Of a stretch of DNA of 64,000 bases, positions 17,434 through 26,741 are shown one piece after another (the stretch's first letter is position 1; each line of letters opens with the position of its first letter). This stretch comes from JAEMQF01 sp963791595. Lineage in GTDB: Bacteria; Pseudomonadota; Gammaproteobacteria; Burkholderiales; Burkholderiaceae_C. The notes beneath the pieces were generated by a model. That model was not told where the DNA came from and did no database searches. It worked only from the letters and a program-made list of their open reading frames with translations. The DNA is taken from positions 1 to 64,000 of the forward strand of contig CAWBTF010000030.1 in NCBI GenBank assembly GCA_963791595.1. The letters run 5' to 3'. A program made the translations under genes and the position numbers.

Positions 17434-18527
17434 TCAACACGCACCGGCACCCGCGGTGCCAGCGCGCACATCAACTCATAGCCCAGCGTCCCCGCGGCGT
17501 GCGCGACTTCGTCGATGGGCAGCAGGCTGTCCGCCGGACCACGCCCCCACAGCGTGACTTCGCTGCCAAGCCGGGCAGCGGGCAGGCCTGAGAGATCGAC
17601 GGTCACCATGTCCATCGACACCCGCCCGACGAGACGCGTGCGCACGCCATCCACCAGCACCGGCGTGCCGGTGGGCGCGACGCGCGGGTAGCCGTCGGCG
17701 TAGCCGCAGGCGGCCACACCGATGCGCATCGGCACCGGTGCCGTGAAGCTGCTGCCGTAGCCGACGCTGTCGCCTGACTGCAACTCGCGTGTCGCGATCA
17801 GCTTCGCGCGCAGCGTCATCGTCGGCTGCAAGTCCCAGTGCGCACTGCGGTGCGCCGGATGGTCGGGCGAGGAGCCGTAGAGCATGATGCCCGGGCGTAC
17901 CCAGTCGCCGCGCACCTGCGCCGAGCCGGCGGCGAAACGCAGCGTCGCGGCGCTGTTGCAGAGCGAGCGCTCGCCGGGCAGGTCGCGGGTGATTTCCTCG
18001 AACACCGCCATCGCGCGCGTCACGCCCGCAGCGCCGTCGGCGTCGGAAAAATGCGTCAGCAACGTGATCTCGTCGACTTGCGTCAAGCCGCTCAGGCGCT
18101 GCCAGGCGCCGCGGTACGCCGACGCGCTGAAGCCGAGCCGGTTCATGCCGCTGTTGAGCTTCAGGAACACGCGGTGCGGCGCGTTCGTCTTGTGCGCCGC
18201 GAGCCAGTCGATCTGCGCCTCATGATGCACCGTGTGCCACAGCCCGAGCCGCGAGCAGAGCTCCAGGTCGCGCGCCTCGAAGCAGCCTTCGAGCAACAGA
18301 ACCGGGCCGCGCCAGCCGAGCGCGCGAATCCGTTCAGCTTCGGCCAAATCGAGCAAGGCAAAGCCGTCGGCGCCGCGCAGGCCCTCGTACACGCGTTCGA
18401 TGCCGTGGCCGTAAGCGTTGGCCTTGACCACCGCCCAGACCTTGGCGTCGGGCGCGCCGGCGCGGGCCCGCGCCAGGTTGTGCGCCAGCGCGTCGCGGTG
18501 AATGATGGCTTCGATCGGTCGCGGCAT
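17430..18527 (-). CDS. alr: Alanine racemase
   Basis: A PLP enzyme that converts L-Ala to D-Ala for peptidoglycan. The 365-residue protein has the PLP-lysine motif VVKANAYGHG near residue 33, KLNSGMNRLGF, the C-terminal catalytic Tyr in VGYGSSFTAP (about residue 255), and VSMDMVTVDLSG. I chose the ATG at 18527 (MPRPIEAII); the frame extends upstream without family resemblance. It diverges from lplT and overlaps the downstream membrane protein gene by 4 bases. Confidence 0.95.
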   Translation of the reverse strand: MPRPIEAIIHRDALAHNLARARAGAPDAKVWAVVKANAYGHGIERVYEGLRGADGFALLDLAEAERIRALGWRGPVLLLEGCFEARDLELCSRLGLWHTVHHEAQIDWLAAHKTNAPHRVFLKLNSGMNRLGFSASAYRGAWQRLSGLTQVDEITLLTHFSDADGAAGVTRAMAVFEEITRDLPGERSLCNSAATLRFAAGSAQVRGDWVRPGIMLYGSSPDHPAHRSAHWDLQPTMTLRAKLIATRELQSGDSVGYGSSFTAPVPMRIGVAACGYADGYPRVAPTGTPVLVDGVRTRLVGRVSMDMVTVDLSGLPAARLGSEVTLWGRGPADSLLPIDEVAHAAGTLGYELMCALAPRVPVRVE

Positions 18528-18635
18528 CCGGCAATTCTGCCAGCCGACCTCTTGCAATGTGGGTGCACGCTGCGCCGGCACTCAAGGGCCACGTGCTATA
18601 AACCCGCCGGCAGGCGAGCCCTGCATACCTCTTGG

Positions 18636-18697
18636 GCAACTGTGGCTTTGCCACTTTGCTCGAACCCCATGGGGGGCGGGCCGGGCTGGCCCGGCCC
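18636..18697. repeat. Dispersed palindromic repeat A, copy 1
   Basis: A 45-base element (18636-18680) shares an identical 20-base core, at 18641-18660, with a second copy at 29177-29196. The core holds the hairpin GTGGC-TTT-GCCAC. A second, stronger palindrome follows: GGGCCGGGC at 18678-18686 and its complement at 18689-18697 around a 2-base loop. It lies between the divergent alr and lplT genes, in the lplT leader region. Confidence 0.7.
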
Positions 18698-18738
18698 TGG
18701 GGGCCGTCATACGAAGCCTTGGGCGCAGCGACGAGCGA

Positions 18739-20016
18739 ATGAAAAAAGGCTTCTACACCATCATGTCGGCGCAGTTCTGCAGCTCGCTGGCAGACAACGC
18801 CTTGCTGGTGGCCGCGATCGAACTGCTCAAGAGTTCGGGCGCGCCGGCCTGGCAGGTGCCGGCGCTGACGCCGATGTTCGCGCTGTTCTACGTGATTCTC
18901 GCGCCCTTTGTCGGCGCGTTCGCCGACGCCGTGCCCAAGGGCAAGGTGATGTTCATCTCGAACGCGATCAAGGTCGTGGGCTGTTTGATGATGCTGTTCG
19001 GCGGGCACCCCTTGCTCGCCTACGCCGTGGTGGGCCTTGGCGCCGCCGCCTACTCGCCGGCCAAGTACGGCATCCTCACCGAGTTGCTGCCGCCTTCGCA
19101 ACTGGTCAAGGCCAACGGCTGGATCGAAGGCCTGACGATCGCCTCGATCATTCTGGGCATCCTGCTCGGCGGCCAGCTGGTCGGCCCGAAGATCGCGCCG
19201 TGGTTGCTCGGCATCGACATGCCGATGATCGACAGCAGCATCGACACCAGCCCCGAGGTGGCGATCGCCGCGCTGATCGCCGTCTACATGCTCGCCGCGA
19301 TCTTCAATCTCTACATTCCGCGCACCGACTCGCCGCTGCAGACCTTGTCGCGCAACGCGGTGTTCCTGGTGCGCGACTTCTCGGCGTGCAACGCGCGTCT
19401 GTGGGACGACAAGCTCGGCCAGATTTCGCTGGCAACGACGACGATTTTCTGGGGTGTGGGCGGCAACCTGCGCGTGATCGTGTTCCCATGGGCCGCCGTG
19501 GCGCTGGGCTATTCGACGACGCAGGCGTCGTCGCTCGCCGGCGTGGTGACGATCGGCATGGCCACCGGTGCGGTGTGGGCGTCGATGCGCATGCGGCTGG
19601 ACCGGGCGACCGCCGTGATTCCGCTGGGCATCCTGATGGGCGTGCTGATCATCGGCCTGAATGCGATTCGCGACCTCTGGGTGGCCGTGCCGTTCCTGAT
19701 CCTGCTCGGCACGGCCGGTGGCTTCCTGGTGGTGCCGATGAACGCGCTTCTGCAGCACCGCGGCCACAACCTGATGGGCGCGGGGAGATCCATCGCAGTG
19801 CAGAACTTCAACGAACAGGCTTGCATCCTCGGCCTGGGCGCGTTCTACACCGCGATGACGCGCCTGGGCCTGTCGGCGTTCACCGCGATCGCTGTGTTTG
19901 GCCTGGTCGTTGCCGGGGTGATGGAGCTGATCCGCCGCTGGCATCTCCGCAACTGCGTGCGCCATCGCGACGAGATCGAGCGATTGCTCGCGATCGCAAG
20001 ATCGGACAAACATTGA
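18739..20016 (+). CDS. lplT: Lysophospholipid transporter LplT
   Basis: A 425-residue MFS-type flippase that moves lysophospholipids across the inner membrane for re-acylation. The N terminus MKKGFYTIMSAQFCSSLADN and the segments FVGAFADAVPKGKVMF and AAAYSPAKYGILTELLP are diagnostic of LplT, and about 12 transmembrane helices are visible. The ATG at 18739 is the family start; the upstream frame reads through repeat sequence. It stands alone, divergent from alr. The window also carries a separate MFS/PlsC fusion at 6516-8400, so two related flippases coexist. Confidence 0.93.
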   Translation: MKKGFYTIMSAQFCSSLADNALLVAAIELLKSSGAPAWQVPALTPMFALFYVILAPFVGAFADAVPKGKVMFISNAIKVVGCLMMLFGGHPLLAYAVVGLGAAAYSPAKYGILTELLPPSQLVKANGWIEGLTIASIILGILLGGQLVGPKIAPWLLGIDMPMIDSSIDTSPEVAIAALIAVYMLAAIFNLYIPRTDSPLQTLSRNAVFLVRDFSACNARLWDDKLGQISLATTTIFWGVGGNLRVIVFPWAAVALGYSTTQASSLAGVVTIGMATGAVWASMRMRLDRATAVIPLGILMGVLIIGLNAIRDLWVAVPFLILLGTAGGFLVVPMNALLQHRGHNLMGAGRSIAVQNFNEQACILGLGAFYTAMTRLGLSAFTAIAVFGLVVAGVMELIRRWHLRNCVRHRDEIERLLAIARSDKH

Positions 20017-20036
20017 CCGCAAAGCGGTCAATGTTT
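20008..20036 (+). terminator. Perfect 13-bp hairpin over the lplT stop codon
   Basis: AAACATTGACCGC at 20008-20020 pairs perfectly with 20024-20036 around an AAA loop, and the lplT TGA (20014-20016) is inside the left arm. The arms are A/T at the base and G/C at the tip. No U-run follows, so it is not a classical intrinsic terminator; an mRNA 3'-end stabiliser or attenuator is possible. Confidence 0.5.
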
Positions 20037-20062
20037 GCGTCGAAGGCTGCGAAAGCCGCGGC

Positions 20063-20088
20063 TCCGACAGTGCCTGTGCACTGTCGGA
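20063..20088 (+). terminator. Second perfect hairpin downstream of lplT
   Basis: TCCGACAGTGC at 20063-20073 pairs with 20078-20088 around a 4-base loop, 26 bases beyond the first hairpin. There is no U-tract. The pair of hairpins in tandem suggests a 3'-end signal for lplT, read in either direction. Confidence 0.45.
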
Positions 20089-20124
20089 CTGCTTGAGCGC
20101 CCGGCGCGTCTCGCGACGGGCACG

Positions 20125-20155
20125 CGCGCAGCGAAGTTAAGGCGCGAAGCGCCGG
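20125..20155 (-). repeat. Dispersed palindromic repeat B, copy 1
   Basis: A 31-base element on the minus strand matches 28 of 31 bases of a copy at 60008-60038. Its first 17 bases are identical and contain the palindrome GGCGC-TTC-GCGCC. It lies in the non-coding gap between lplT and the DMT exporter gene. Confidence 0.6.
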
Positions 20156-20212
20156 CCGCAGACACAAGCACCGTTGGGTCAACGTGGCGCGACGGCCACC
20201 CACAATCTCTCC

Positions 20213-21142
20213 ATGACCACCACCCCCCACGCCACGCTGCTGCCCGTCCTGGCATTGCTGTTCAACGCCCTCGTCTGGGGCACGAGCTGGTGGCCGTTCC
20301 GAAGGCTCGAGGCGCTCGGTCTGCACCCGTTGTGGACCACGGCGTTCGTCTATACGCTCAGCGCGACCGTGATCGTGGTGGCGCGCCCGGATGCGTTGCG
20401 GCAACTGATTCGCACGCCCGCGCTGTGGGTGCTGCTGTGCGCCTCGGGCGCCACCAACGCGGCGTTCAACTGGGGCGTCGTGATCGGCGACGTGGTGCGC
20501 GTCGTGCTGCTGTTCTACCTGATGCCGCTGTGGGCGGTGCTGCTGGCGCGGGTCATGCTGGGCGAGCGCCTGACTTCTTCGACCGTGGCGCGCGCCGCGC
20601 TGGCACTGGCGGGCGCGGCGATGGTGCTGTGGCCCGAGGCATCCGCCGCCGACGCGTCGACCTGGCCGGTGCCGCGTTCGCTGCCCGACTGGCTGGGTGT
20701 CATTGGCGGCTTCTCGTTCGCGCTGAACAACGTGATGCTGCGGCGCGAATCGCACCGCCCGGACGAGGGCCGCGCGTTGGCAATGTTCGTCGGCGGCGCG
20801 CTGGTCGCCGGCGTGCTCGGTGCGCTGCTCACGCGCTCCGGGACGATCGCGCCGCCGGGGGCCATCGACGGGTCGCTCGCGCCTTGGGCGCTGGGCCTGG
20901 CGCTGCTGTTCCTGTCGGGCAACCTCGCCTTGCAATACGGCGCGGCGCGGCTGCGTGCCAGCGTCACCGCGATTGTGATGCTGTCGGAAGTGCTGTTCGC
21001 CTCCGTCTCGGCGCTGCTGCTGGGTGGAGGCACGCTGACGACTCGCTTGGTCCTCGGGGGCGCTTTGATCCTGCTCGCCGCGGCCTTGTCTGCGCTCGAG
21101 CCCGCGCCCGCCCCCACTCCCTCGCCTTCGCCTTCGCCCTGA
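20213..21142 (+). CDS. EamA/DMT-family transporter
   Basis: A 309-residue drug/metabolite transporter with ten predicted helices formed by two EamA repeats. The first begins LLPVLALLFNALVWGTSWWP; the second lies after about residue 160 (LPDWLGVIGGFSFALNNVML). Such proteins export amino acids or other small metabolites from the inner membrane. The ATG at 20213 is chosen because hydrophobic sequence follows at once. The C-terminal tail is a short Pro/Ser repeat (PAPTPSPSPSP). The substrate cannot be predicted. Confidence 0.88.
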   Translation: MTTTPHATLLPVLALLFNALVWGTSWWPFRRLEALGLHPLWTTAFVYTLSATVIVVARPDALRQLIRTPALWVLLCASGATNAAFNWGVVIGDVVRVVLLFYLMPLWAVLLARVMLGERLTSSTVARAALALAGAAMVLWPEASAADASTWPVPRSLPDWLGVIGGFSFALNNVMLRRESHRPDEGRALAMFVGGALVAGVLGALLTRSGTIAPPGAIDGSLAPWALGLALLFLSGNLALQYGAARLRASVTAIVMLSEVLFASVSALLLGGGTLTTRLVLGGALILLAAALSALEPAPAPTPSPSPSP

Positions 21143-21218
21143 GGCCCCGCACCGGCTGAAGCCGGCCGGGAGCGGCGCAAGCGCTACCATCGCGAGGCTG
21201 CCACCGCCGACCATCGCC

Positions 21219-21716
21219 ATGAACCCACCCGCCACCAGCGTCTACGACTTCGAAGCCGTGTCGATCGAGGGCAAACCGGCCCATTTGTCGACGCAACGCG
21301 GCAAGGTGCTGCTGATCGTCAACACCGCCAGCGCGTGCGGCTTCACGCCACAGTTCGCCGGGCTTGAAGAGCTGTGGCGCGACTATCGCGACCAGGGCCT
21401 GGTGATCGTGGGCTTTCCCTGCAACCAGTTCGGCGCGCAGGATTCCGGCAGCAACTCCGAGATTGCCTCGTTTTGCGAGCTGAACTACGGCGTGAGTTTC
21501 CCGATGATGGCCAAGGTGGACGTGAACGGCGCGCAGGCCCACCCGTTGTGGCAATGGCTGACGCGCGAAGCACCGGGCTTGCTGGGCAGCCAGGCGGTCA
21601 AGTGGAATTTCACCAAGTTCCTGATCGGCCGCGATGGCCGCATCGTCAAGCGGTACGCGCCGAGCGAACCTCCGCAAGCGCTGCGCGCCGACATCGAAGC
21701 GGCACTCGCCGCCTGA
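21219..21716 (+). CDS. Glutathione peroxidase family thiol peroxidase
   Basis: A 165-residue peroxidase that reduces H2O2 or organic peroxides using glutathione or thioredoxin. The peroxidatic Cys is in NTASACGFTPQFAGLEEL near residue 40 (Cys, not selenocysteine), with Gln/Trp partners in GFPCNQFGAQ and VKWNFTKFLIGRDG. Full length and all catalytic residues are present. It stands 48 bases before the aminotransferase gene on the same strand. Confidence 0.94.
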   Translation: MNPPATSVYDFEAVSIEGKPAHLSTQRGKVLLIVNTASACGFTPQFAGLEELWRDYRDQGLVIVGFPCNQFGAQDSGSNSEIASFCELNYGVSFPMMAKVDVNGAQAHPLWQWLTREAPGLLGSQAVKWNFTKFLIGRDGRIVKRYAPSEPPQALRADIEAALAA

Positions 21717-21764
21717 CCCAACCCCACTGCTTCACTCTCCAGCCCCACCCCGCGCTTTCCCATC

Positions 21765-22959
21765 ATGTTCCAGCACATCCCGCCGTTCGCCGGCGACCCG
21801 ATCCTGAGCCTGAACGAAGACTTTCAGAAAGATCCCCGGCCGAACAAGATCAACCTGAGCATCGGCATCTATTTCGACGACGCCGGGCGCATCCCGGTGC
21901 TCGAATCGGTCCACCGCGCCGAGGCGCTGGTGGTCGCGAAGGGTGGGCCCAAACCCTATCTGCCGATCGAAGGCGCGGCGAACTTCCGCAGCGCGGTTCA
22001 ACAGTTGCTGTTCGGCGCCGATCATGAAGCCGTGACCAGCGGGCGCATCGCGACGATCCAGTCGGTCGGCTCGAGCGGCGGCCTCAAGGTGGGCGCCGAT
22101 TTCCTGGCGCGCCACTTTCCCGAGAGCCAGGTCTGGGTCAGCGACCCGACCTGGGACAACCACCGGTCGATGTTCGAAGGTGCGGGCCTCACGGTCCACA
22201 CCTATCCCTACTACGATGCCGCCACTGGCGGACTTAAATTCGGCGCGATGTTGGACGCGATCCGCTGCCTGCCGGCGCGCAGCGTCGTGCTGCTGCACGC
22301 GTGCTGCCACAACCCGACCGGCGTGGACCTGAGCACCGCGCAATGGGACCAATTGATCCCGGTGCTGCGCGAGCGCGAACTGCTGCCCTACCTGGACCTC
22401 GCGTACCAAGGCTTTGGCGACAGCATCGAGCAAGACGCCTACGCGGTGCGCGCGCTCGCCGCCAACGGCCTGAGCTTCTTCGTCGCGAACTCGTTCTCCA
22501 AGAGCATGAGCGTCTACGGCGAGCGCTGCGGCGCGCTGAGCGTCGTCTGCCCCGATGCGACGCAGGCGAGCCGCGTGCTCGGTCAACTCAAGTTCACGGT
22601 GCGGCGCAACTACTCGAGCCCGCCGATCCACGGCGGGCAGATCGTCGCCACGGTCTTGTCAGACCCCGAACTGCGGCCTGCTCTGGGAGCGTGAACTCGC
22701 GGCGATGCGCGAGCGCATCCTCGCCATGCGCAGACGCGTCCACGCCGTGCTGACGGCGAAAGTGCCGGGCCGCAACTTCGACTACTTCCTGACCCAGCGC
22801 GGCATGTTCAGCTACACCGGCCTGTCGCCCGAGCAGGTGGACCTGCTGCGCGAGAAACACGCCGTCTACCTGGTGCGCTCGGGGCGCATGTGCGTCGCGG
22901 GCTTGAACACGAACAACGTCGAGGCGACGGCGGTGGCGTTTGCCGCGGTGCTGCGCTGA
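21765..22959 (+). CDS. tyrB: Aromatic amino acid aminotransferase (TyrB/AspC family), interrupted by a frameshift
   Basis: A class I PLP transaminase for Tyr, Phe and Asp. Part 1 (21765 to about 22677) holds the N terminus MFQHIPPFAGDPILSLNE, HACCHNPTGVDLS, YLDLAYQGFG and the PLP-lysine region NSFSKSMSVYGERCG. Part 2 (about 22679-22959) holds WERELAAMRERI, FSYTGLSPEQVD and the substrate Arg in YLVRSGRMCVAGLN. The frames join if one C in the CC at 22677-22678 is removed, giving DPELRLLWEREL. The rebuilt protein is about 397 residues, normal for the family. As written, the ribosome stops at 22694. Confidence 0.88.
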
Positions 22960-23073
22960 ACCTCAACGGGTTGTGCGCGGGCGGCGCAGACTTGGGACGG
23001 TTTTCACGAAGGCACCGCTACAAATCGGACTTCTTGCCGCGCCGGGTTTCGCATGGTGCCTAGACTTGGCGCC

Positions 23074-24784
23074 ATGAACGCACTCTCCAAGAACAAGCTG
23101 CTGCTGGCCGTCAAACTCGCGCTCCTGGGGCTTTTCCTCTATGGAACCAACCAGGGTCTGATCGATCGCGTCAGGGACATCGGCTTGCAGCTGGGGCTCG
23201 TTGTGTTCTCAGCCGTCTGGCTCATGGCGCTGCTCGCGCTGGTCGCCGTTGCCTTCACCCCGAAGCGGGGTGTGCGCGTGCTGTGGACGATCCCGCTGGT
23301 GGCCTGCAGCATGTTCAGTCTGACTTTCCATCTCATCACCGCGGGACCGATGACACTGAGTGAATTCGAGCGCTTGGTCGGCCTTTTCGCGTTCTTCGAC
23401 AACGTGCTGGGGAGCTACGGCAATCTGGTCATTGCCGCCGGCATGTGGTCCTGGCTCGGTGCGATTGCCCTCAACATGCCGCCCTTCCAAACGTTCTCGA
23501 ATGGCCTTCGAACGCTGCGCGTCCTGCGGCATGCGGGAGCCCTGCAATTCGCACCCGTCATTGCGATCAGCCTGATTCTGTATTCCCGCGGGGGCATGGG
23601 CTCGAATGGCATGCCGGTGCAATACGTTCCGATGGCCTTCGCGGCGGTTGTGGGAGTCGAGAGGATGCTCGTCCCACCCGTTCCGCCACGCGCGGGCGTT
23701 GCACTGGCGCACACTGGGCGTGCGCCGCTGGGCAAGATCATCGTCATCATGGACGAAAGCATTCGCGGCGACTTTCTAGACGTCAACGCATCGACGGGAG
23801 TGCGATCGAACCTGCTCCAGGCAGGCGACTCCCTGGTGAATTTCGGAGTGGCATCCTCCCAGGCCAATTGCTCCGAAGAGTCGAATGTCAGCCTGCGCTA
23901 CGGGGCGACCAAGGCAAACTACTTGCGCGATTTGAGCGTCAACCCTTCGATATGGGAGTACGCGAAGAAGGCCGGGTACTCGACAACCTATGTCGACGCG
24001 CAGCGCCACAACGGGAATTTGCAGAATTTCATGACGGATCTGGAGCGGTCGCACATCGACCGGTTCATCCAGCTCGATGAACAGGTGACGCCCGCACAAA
24101 GGGATCTCGAGATTGCGCGCCGTCTGCGGCAATTCATCGACGAACCCGCTGCGAACTTCATGTACGTGAACAAAATGGGCTGCCACTTTCCCTACGCCGG
24201 GAAGTACCCCGAAGCAGAGAGACGGTTCACCCCGAGCATGGACCAAACCTACTTCGGGAATCGAGGCGACCTGCTGGTGAGCCGCCCTTTTGGTGACAAG
24301 TGGGGTCCGCAGGAACGCCTGCGTTTTGTCAATTCGTACAAGAACTGTGTCGGGTGGAATGTCGGCAAGTTCTTCGAGTTGCTGCTGTCAGGCGCTGACC
24401 TGAGGAACACCCTCATCGTCTATACCTCCGACCACGGCCAAGACTTCCACGAAGACGGAAGACCGGGCTTTGCCACGCACTGCGGCTTGGGTCGTGTCGC
24501 GCTCAAGTGAGGGCAGGGTTCCGCTGGCCGCAATTACCCAGGAGCCTGCCTTGCGTGAGTTGTTTCGCCAAGCCGCGCAGACCAACTCCGGACGTGCCAG
24601 CCTGTTCAATCTCCACCCGACGCTGCTGCAGGTCATGGGCTACCGGCCGGAAGACCTGGCGCGGGGGAATGACTTCGAGCCCACCCTGTTCCAGGCGTTG
24701 CCGGACGAAAACCAGAGGTTCTTGTCGGATTTCTTCGTGCGGTTCGGCCAGAAACCTGTTTGGAACGACACGCGCAGCGATTGA
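23074..24784 (+). CDS. Membrane phosphoethanolamine transferase/sulfatase-fold protein, interrupted by a frameshift
   Basis: A polytopic N terminus (about five helices within residues 1-200) is followed by a periplasmic alkaline-phosphatase-like domain, as in EptA/CptA-type enzymes. Motifs are IVIMDESIRGDFL (metal-binding Asp/Glu), SQANCSEESNVSLRYG (nucleophile region, Ser where Thr is usual) and YTSDHGQDFHED (metal-binding Asp/His). After HCGLGRVA the frame ends at 24510, while the C-terminal part (SSEGRVPLAAITQEPALREL to 24784) continues one base later. Removing one base near 24501 joins them into about 570 residues. The start at 23074 is chosen over 23053. Confidence 0.8.
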
Positions 24785-24803
24785 GCGCGCGGCGCGACGT
24801 GGC

Positions 24804-26093
24804 CTACACACGCTCAAACCACATCCGCGCGAACAAGCCCAAACCGGTGGCGACGCTGGCGAAGCGATCGCCACGCACCACCCTCGCCGCGGGCACGCGC
24901 GCCGCGATGGCCTCGGTCAACGCACGCAAACCGGTGGAGCCGCCCGTGAAGTACAGCGCGTCGACGCCTTGCGCCGCGAGCCCCGCCTGAGAGACCGCGG
25001 CGCGCGCCGCTGCGACGATCTTTTCGGTTTCGGCGCGAAGCGCGTCTAGCATTTGCACCTCGGAAATTGACACCCCCAAGTGCCGCTCGACCAACCCGAG
25101 GTCGATGCGCGCGCGGCCAGCGCCCGCCAGCTCGATCTTCGCGGCCTCAGCGCGTGCCGCAAGATCGTGGCCGAGGCGCTGGGTCACGGCCGTCATCAGC
25201 CGTTCGTGGTGGCGCGCATTCGCATAGTCGCGGCGCCCAGCGCGCAGCTCGGCCACGCGCTGCGGCGTGTAGACGGTGTTGATGAGGTGCCAGGTCGCGA
25301 GGTCGAAGTAAACGCCGCTCGGCACTTCGCGCGCCGGCTCGTCGCCGCGCGGCGGACCGAACGCGCCGAAGCCGAGCTCGGGCAGGATGGCGCTGAGTTC
25401 GACGCGCCGGTCAAAGTCGCCTCCGGCACTGTGCACGCCGTGGTTGGCCAGGATGTCGGCCTTGCGGTCGGGGCGCTCGCGCTGCCGGGGGCCGACGCGC
25501 ACGACGGAGAAGTCCGACGTGCCGCCGCCGATGTCGGCAACGAGCACGATCTCTTCGTGGTCCACGCCGCGTTCGTAGTCGAGCGCCGCGGCGATCGGTT
25601 CAAACTGGAACTGCACTTCGGCAAAGCCGACCTGGCGCGCCGCCGCTTCGAGCGCGGCCTGGGCTTGCGCGTCGCGCACGGGATCGTCGTCGACGAAGAA
25701 CACCGGTCGTCCCAGCACCGCGCGGCGAATTGCTTGCCCGGCCTGCGCTTCAGCGCAGGCCTTCAGGTGTTGCAAGTAACCGGCAACCACGTCGTGGTAC
25801 TTGACGCCGCGGCCGCCACCGACTTCCGTCGTCTGGTCGAGCAGCTTGGAGCCGAGCAGGCTTTTCATCGAGCGCATCAGCCGGCCGTCGATGCCGTCCA
25901 CATACGCCGCGATCGCGGCGCGGCCGAAACTGCGCGGCACTTGTGCGCCGCCTGCGCCGGCTTCAGCGTGATAGAACACGGCCGTCGGCATGGTTTTCTC
26001 ACCCGGCTCGAGCTCGACGAGCTGCATCTCCCCCAACGCGCCGCGAACGCCAATGGCGGAGTTCGAGGTGCCGAAATCGATCGCGCAGAACAT
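24804..26093 (-). CDS. Hsp70 family protein (YegD-like)
   Basis: A 429-residue actin/Hsp70-fold ATPase with only the nucleotide-binding part of DnaK. Phosphate 1 is AIDFGTSNSAIGV at the N terminus, phosphate 2 is VADIGGGTSDFSVV near residue 190, and the adenosine motif is YFTGGSTGLRAL near residue 390. The substrate-binding domain and EEVD-type tail of a true DnaK are absent, which matches YegD-type proteins of unknown client. The ATG at 26093 gives the motif at residue 4. It is convergent with the sulfatase-fold gene and divergent from the TPR gene. Confidence 0.9.
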   Translation of the reverse strand: MFCAIDFGTSNSAIGVRGALGEMQLVELEPGEKTMPTAVFYHAEAGAGGAQVPRSFGRAAIAAYVDGIDGRLMRSMKSLLGSKLLDQTTEVGGGRGVKYHDVVAGYLQHLKACAEAQAGQAIRRAVLGRPVFFVDDDPVRDAQAQAALEAAARQVGFAEVQFQFEPIAAALDYERGVDHEEIVLVADIGGGTSDFSVVRVGPRQRERPDRKADILANHGVHSAGGDFDRRVELSAILPELGFGAFGPPRGDEPAREVPSGVYFDLATWHLINTVYTPQRVAELRAGRRDYANARHHERLMTAVTQRLGHDLAARAEAAKIELAGAGRARIDLGLVERHLGVSISEVQMLDALRAETEKIVAAARAAVSQAGLAAQGVDALYFTGGSTGLRALTEAIAARVPAARVVRGDRFASVATGLGLFARMWFERV

Positions 26094-26229
26094 GCAGACG
26101 AGCGCGTGGTCGCGGTGCAAAGGGGGGTCGGATTCTAGGGGCCGGAGTCGGACATTGCGTCGCGCCCCCCAAGCGTCACGCTATCCTGCTATCTTCGACA
26201 GCATCGCGATCCACAAGGAACCCCGAACC

Positions 26230-26706
26230 ATGCAGCAATGGAGTGAACGCATCCTCTTGTTTGTCTTGTCCATGGCGCTGTGCGGCGTCGTGGCTGCGGC
26301 CGACACGGTGGAAGTCAAGCCCGCGACCGATGCGCTGAGCCCGGCGCGCGCCCAAATCGCCGCGAAGAACTGGAGCGGCGCGATCGACGAGCTCAAGCGC
26401 GTCAACGACGCGGGCAACGCCGACTGGAACAACCTGATGGGTTACTGCCACCGAAAATCGAAAGCGCCGGACCTCGCGGCGGCCGAGAAGTTCTACAACG
26501 AGGCGCTGCGCATCAACCCCAAGCACCGTGGCGCGCTTGAGTATTCGGGCGAGCTGTACCTGATGCAGGGCGACCTGGCCAAGGCCGAGCAGCGCCTTGC
26601 GGCGCTGGACAAGGCGTGTTTTTTGCCCTGCGAGGAGTACAAGGATCTGAAGAATGCGGTCGCGCGCTTCAAGGCGGCGGGCAACAAGTACGTGGCAGCC
26701 CAGTAG
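26230..26706 (+). CDS. Exported tetratricopeptide-repeat protein
   Basis: A 158-residue protein with a signal peptide (residues 1-24, cleavage near VVAAADT) and two to three TPR-like helical pairs: ARAQIAAKNWSGAIDELKRV, then AAAEKFYNEALRINPKHRGA, then YLMQGDLAKAEQRLAALD. It should act as a periplasmic scaffold. Two Cys residues near the C terminus (CFLPCEEY) may form a disulphide. It precedes phoD by 35 bases on the same strand, so the two may be co-expressed. Confidence 0.85.
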   Translation: MQQWSERILLFVLSMALCGVVAAADTVEVKPATDALSPARAQIAAKNWSGAIDELKRVNDAGNADWNNLMGYCHRKSKAPDLAAAEKFYNEALRINPKHRGALEYSGELYLMQGDLAKAEQRLAALDKACFLPCEEYKDLKNAVARFKAAGNKYVAAQ

Positions 26707-26741
26707 TTTGCCGGGCGGGCCTTGACAGAGCCAAGCGCGCG

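Noticed and set aside
18597..18602. TATAAA as a promoter for lplT
   Set aside because: No acceptable -35 at 16-18 bases spacing; not strong enough to list as a feature.
17838..20096. 752-codon plus-strand frame through alr and lplT
   Set aside because: It crosses two confirmed genes on both strands in the wrong frame and has no family resemblance.
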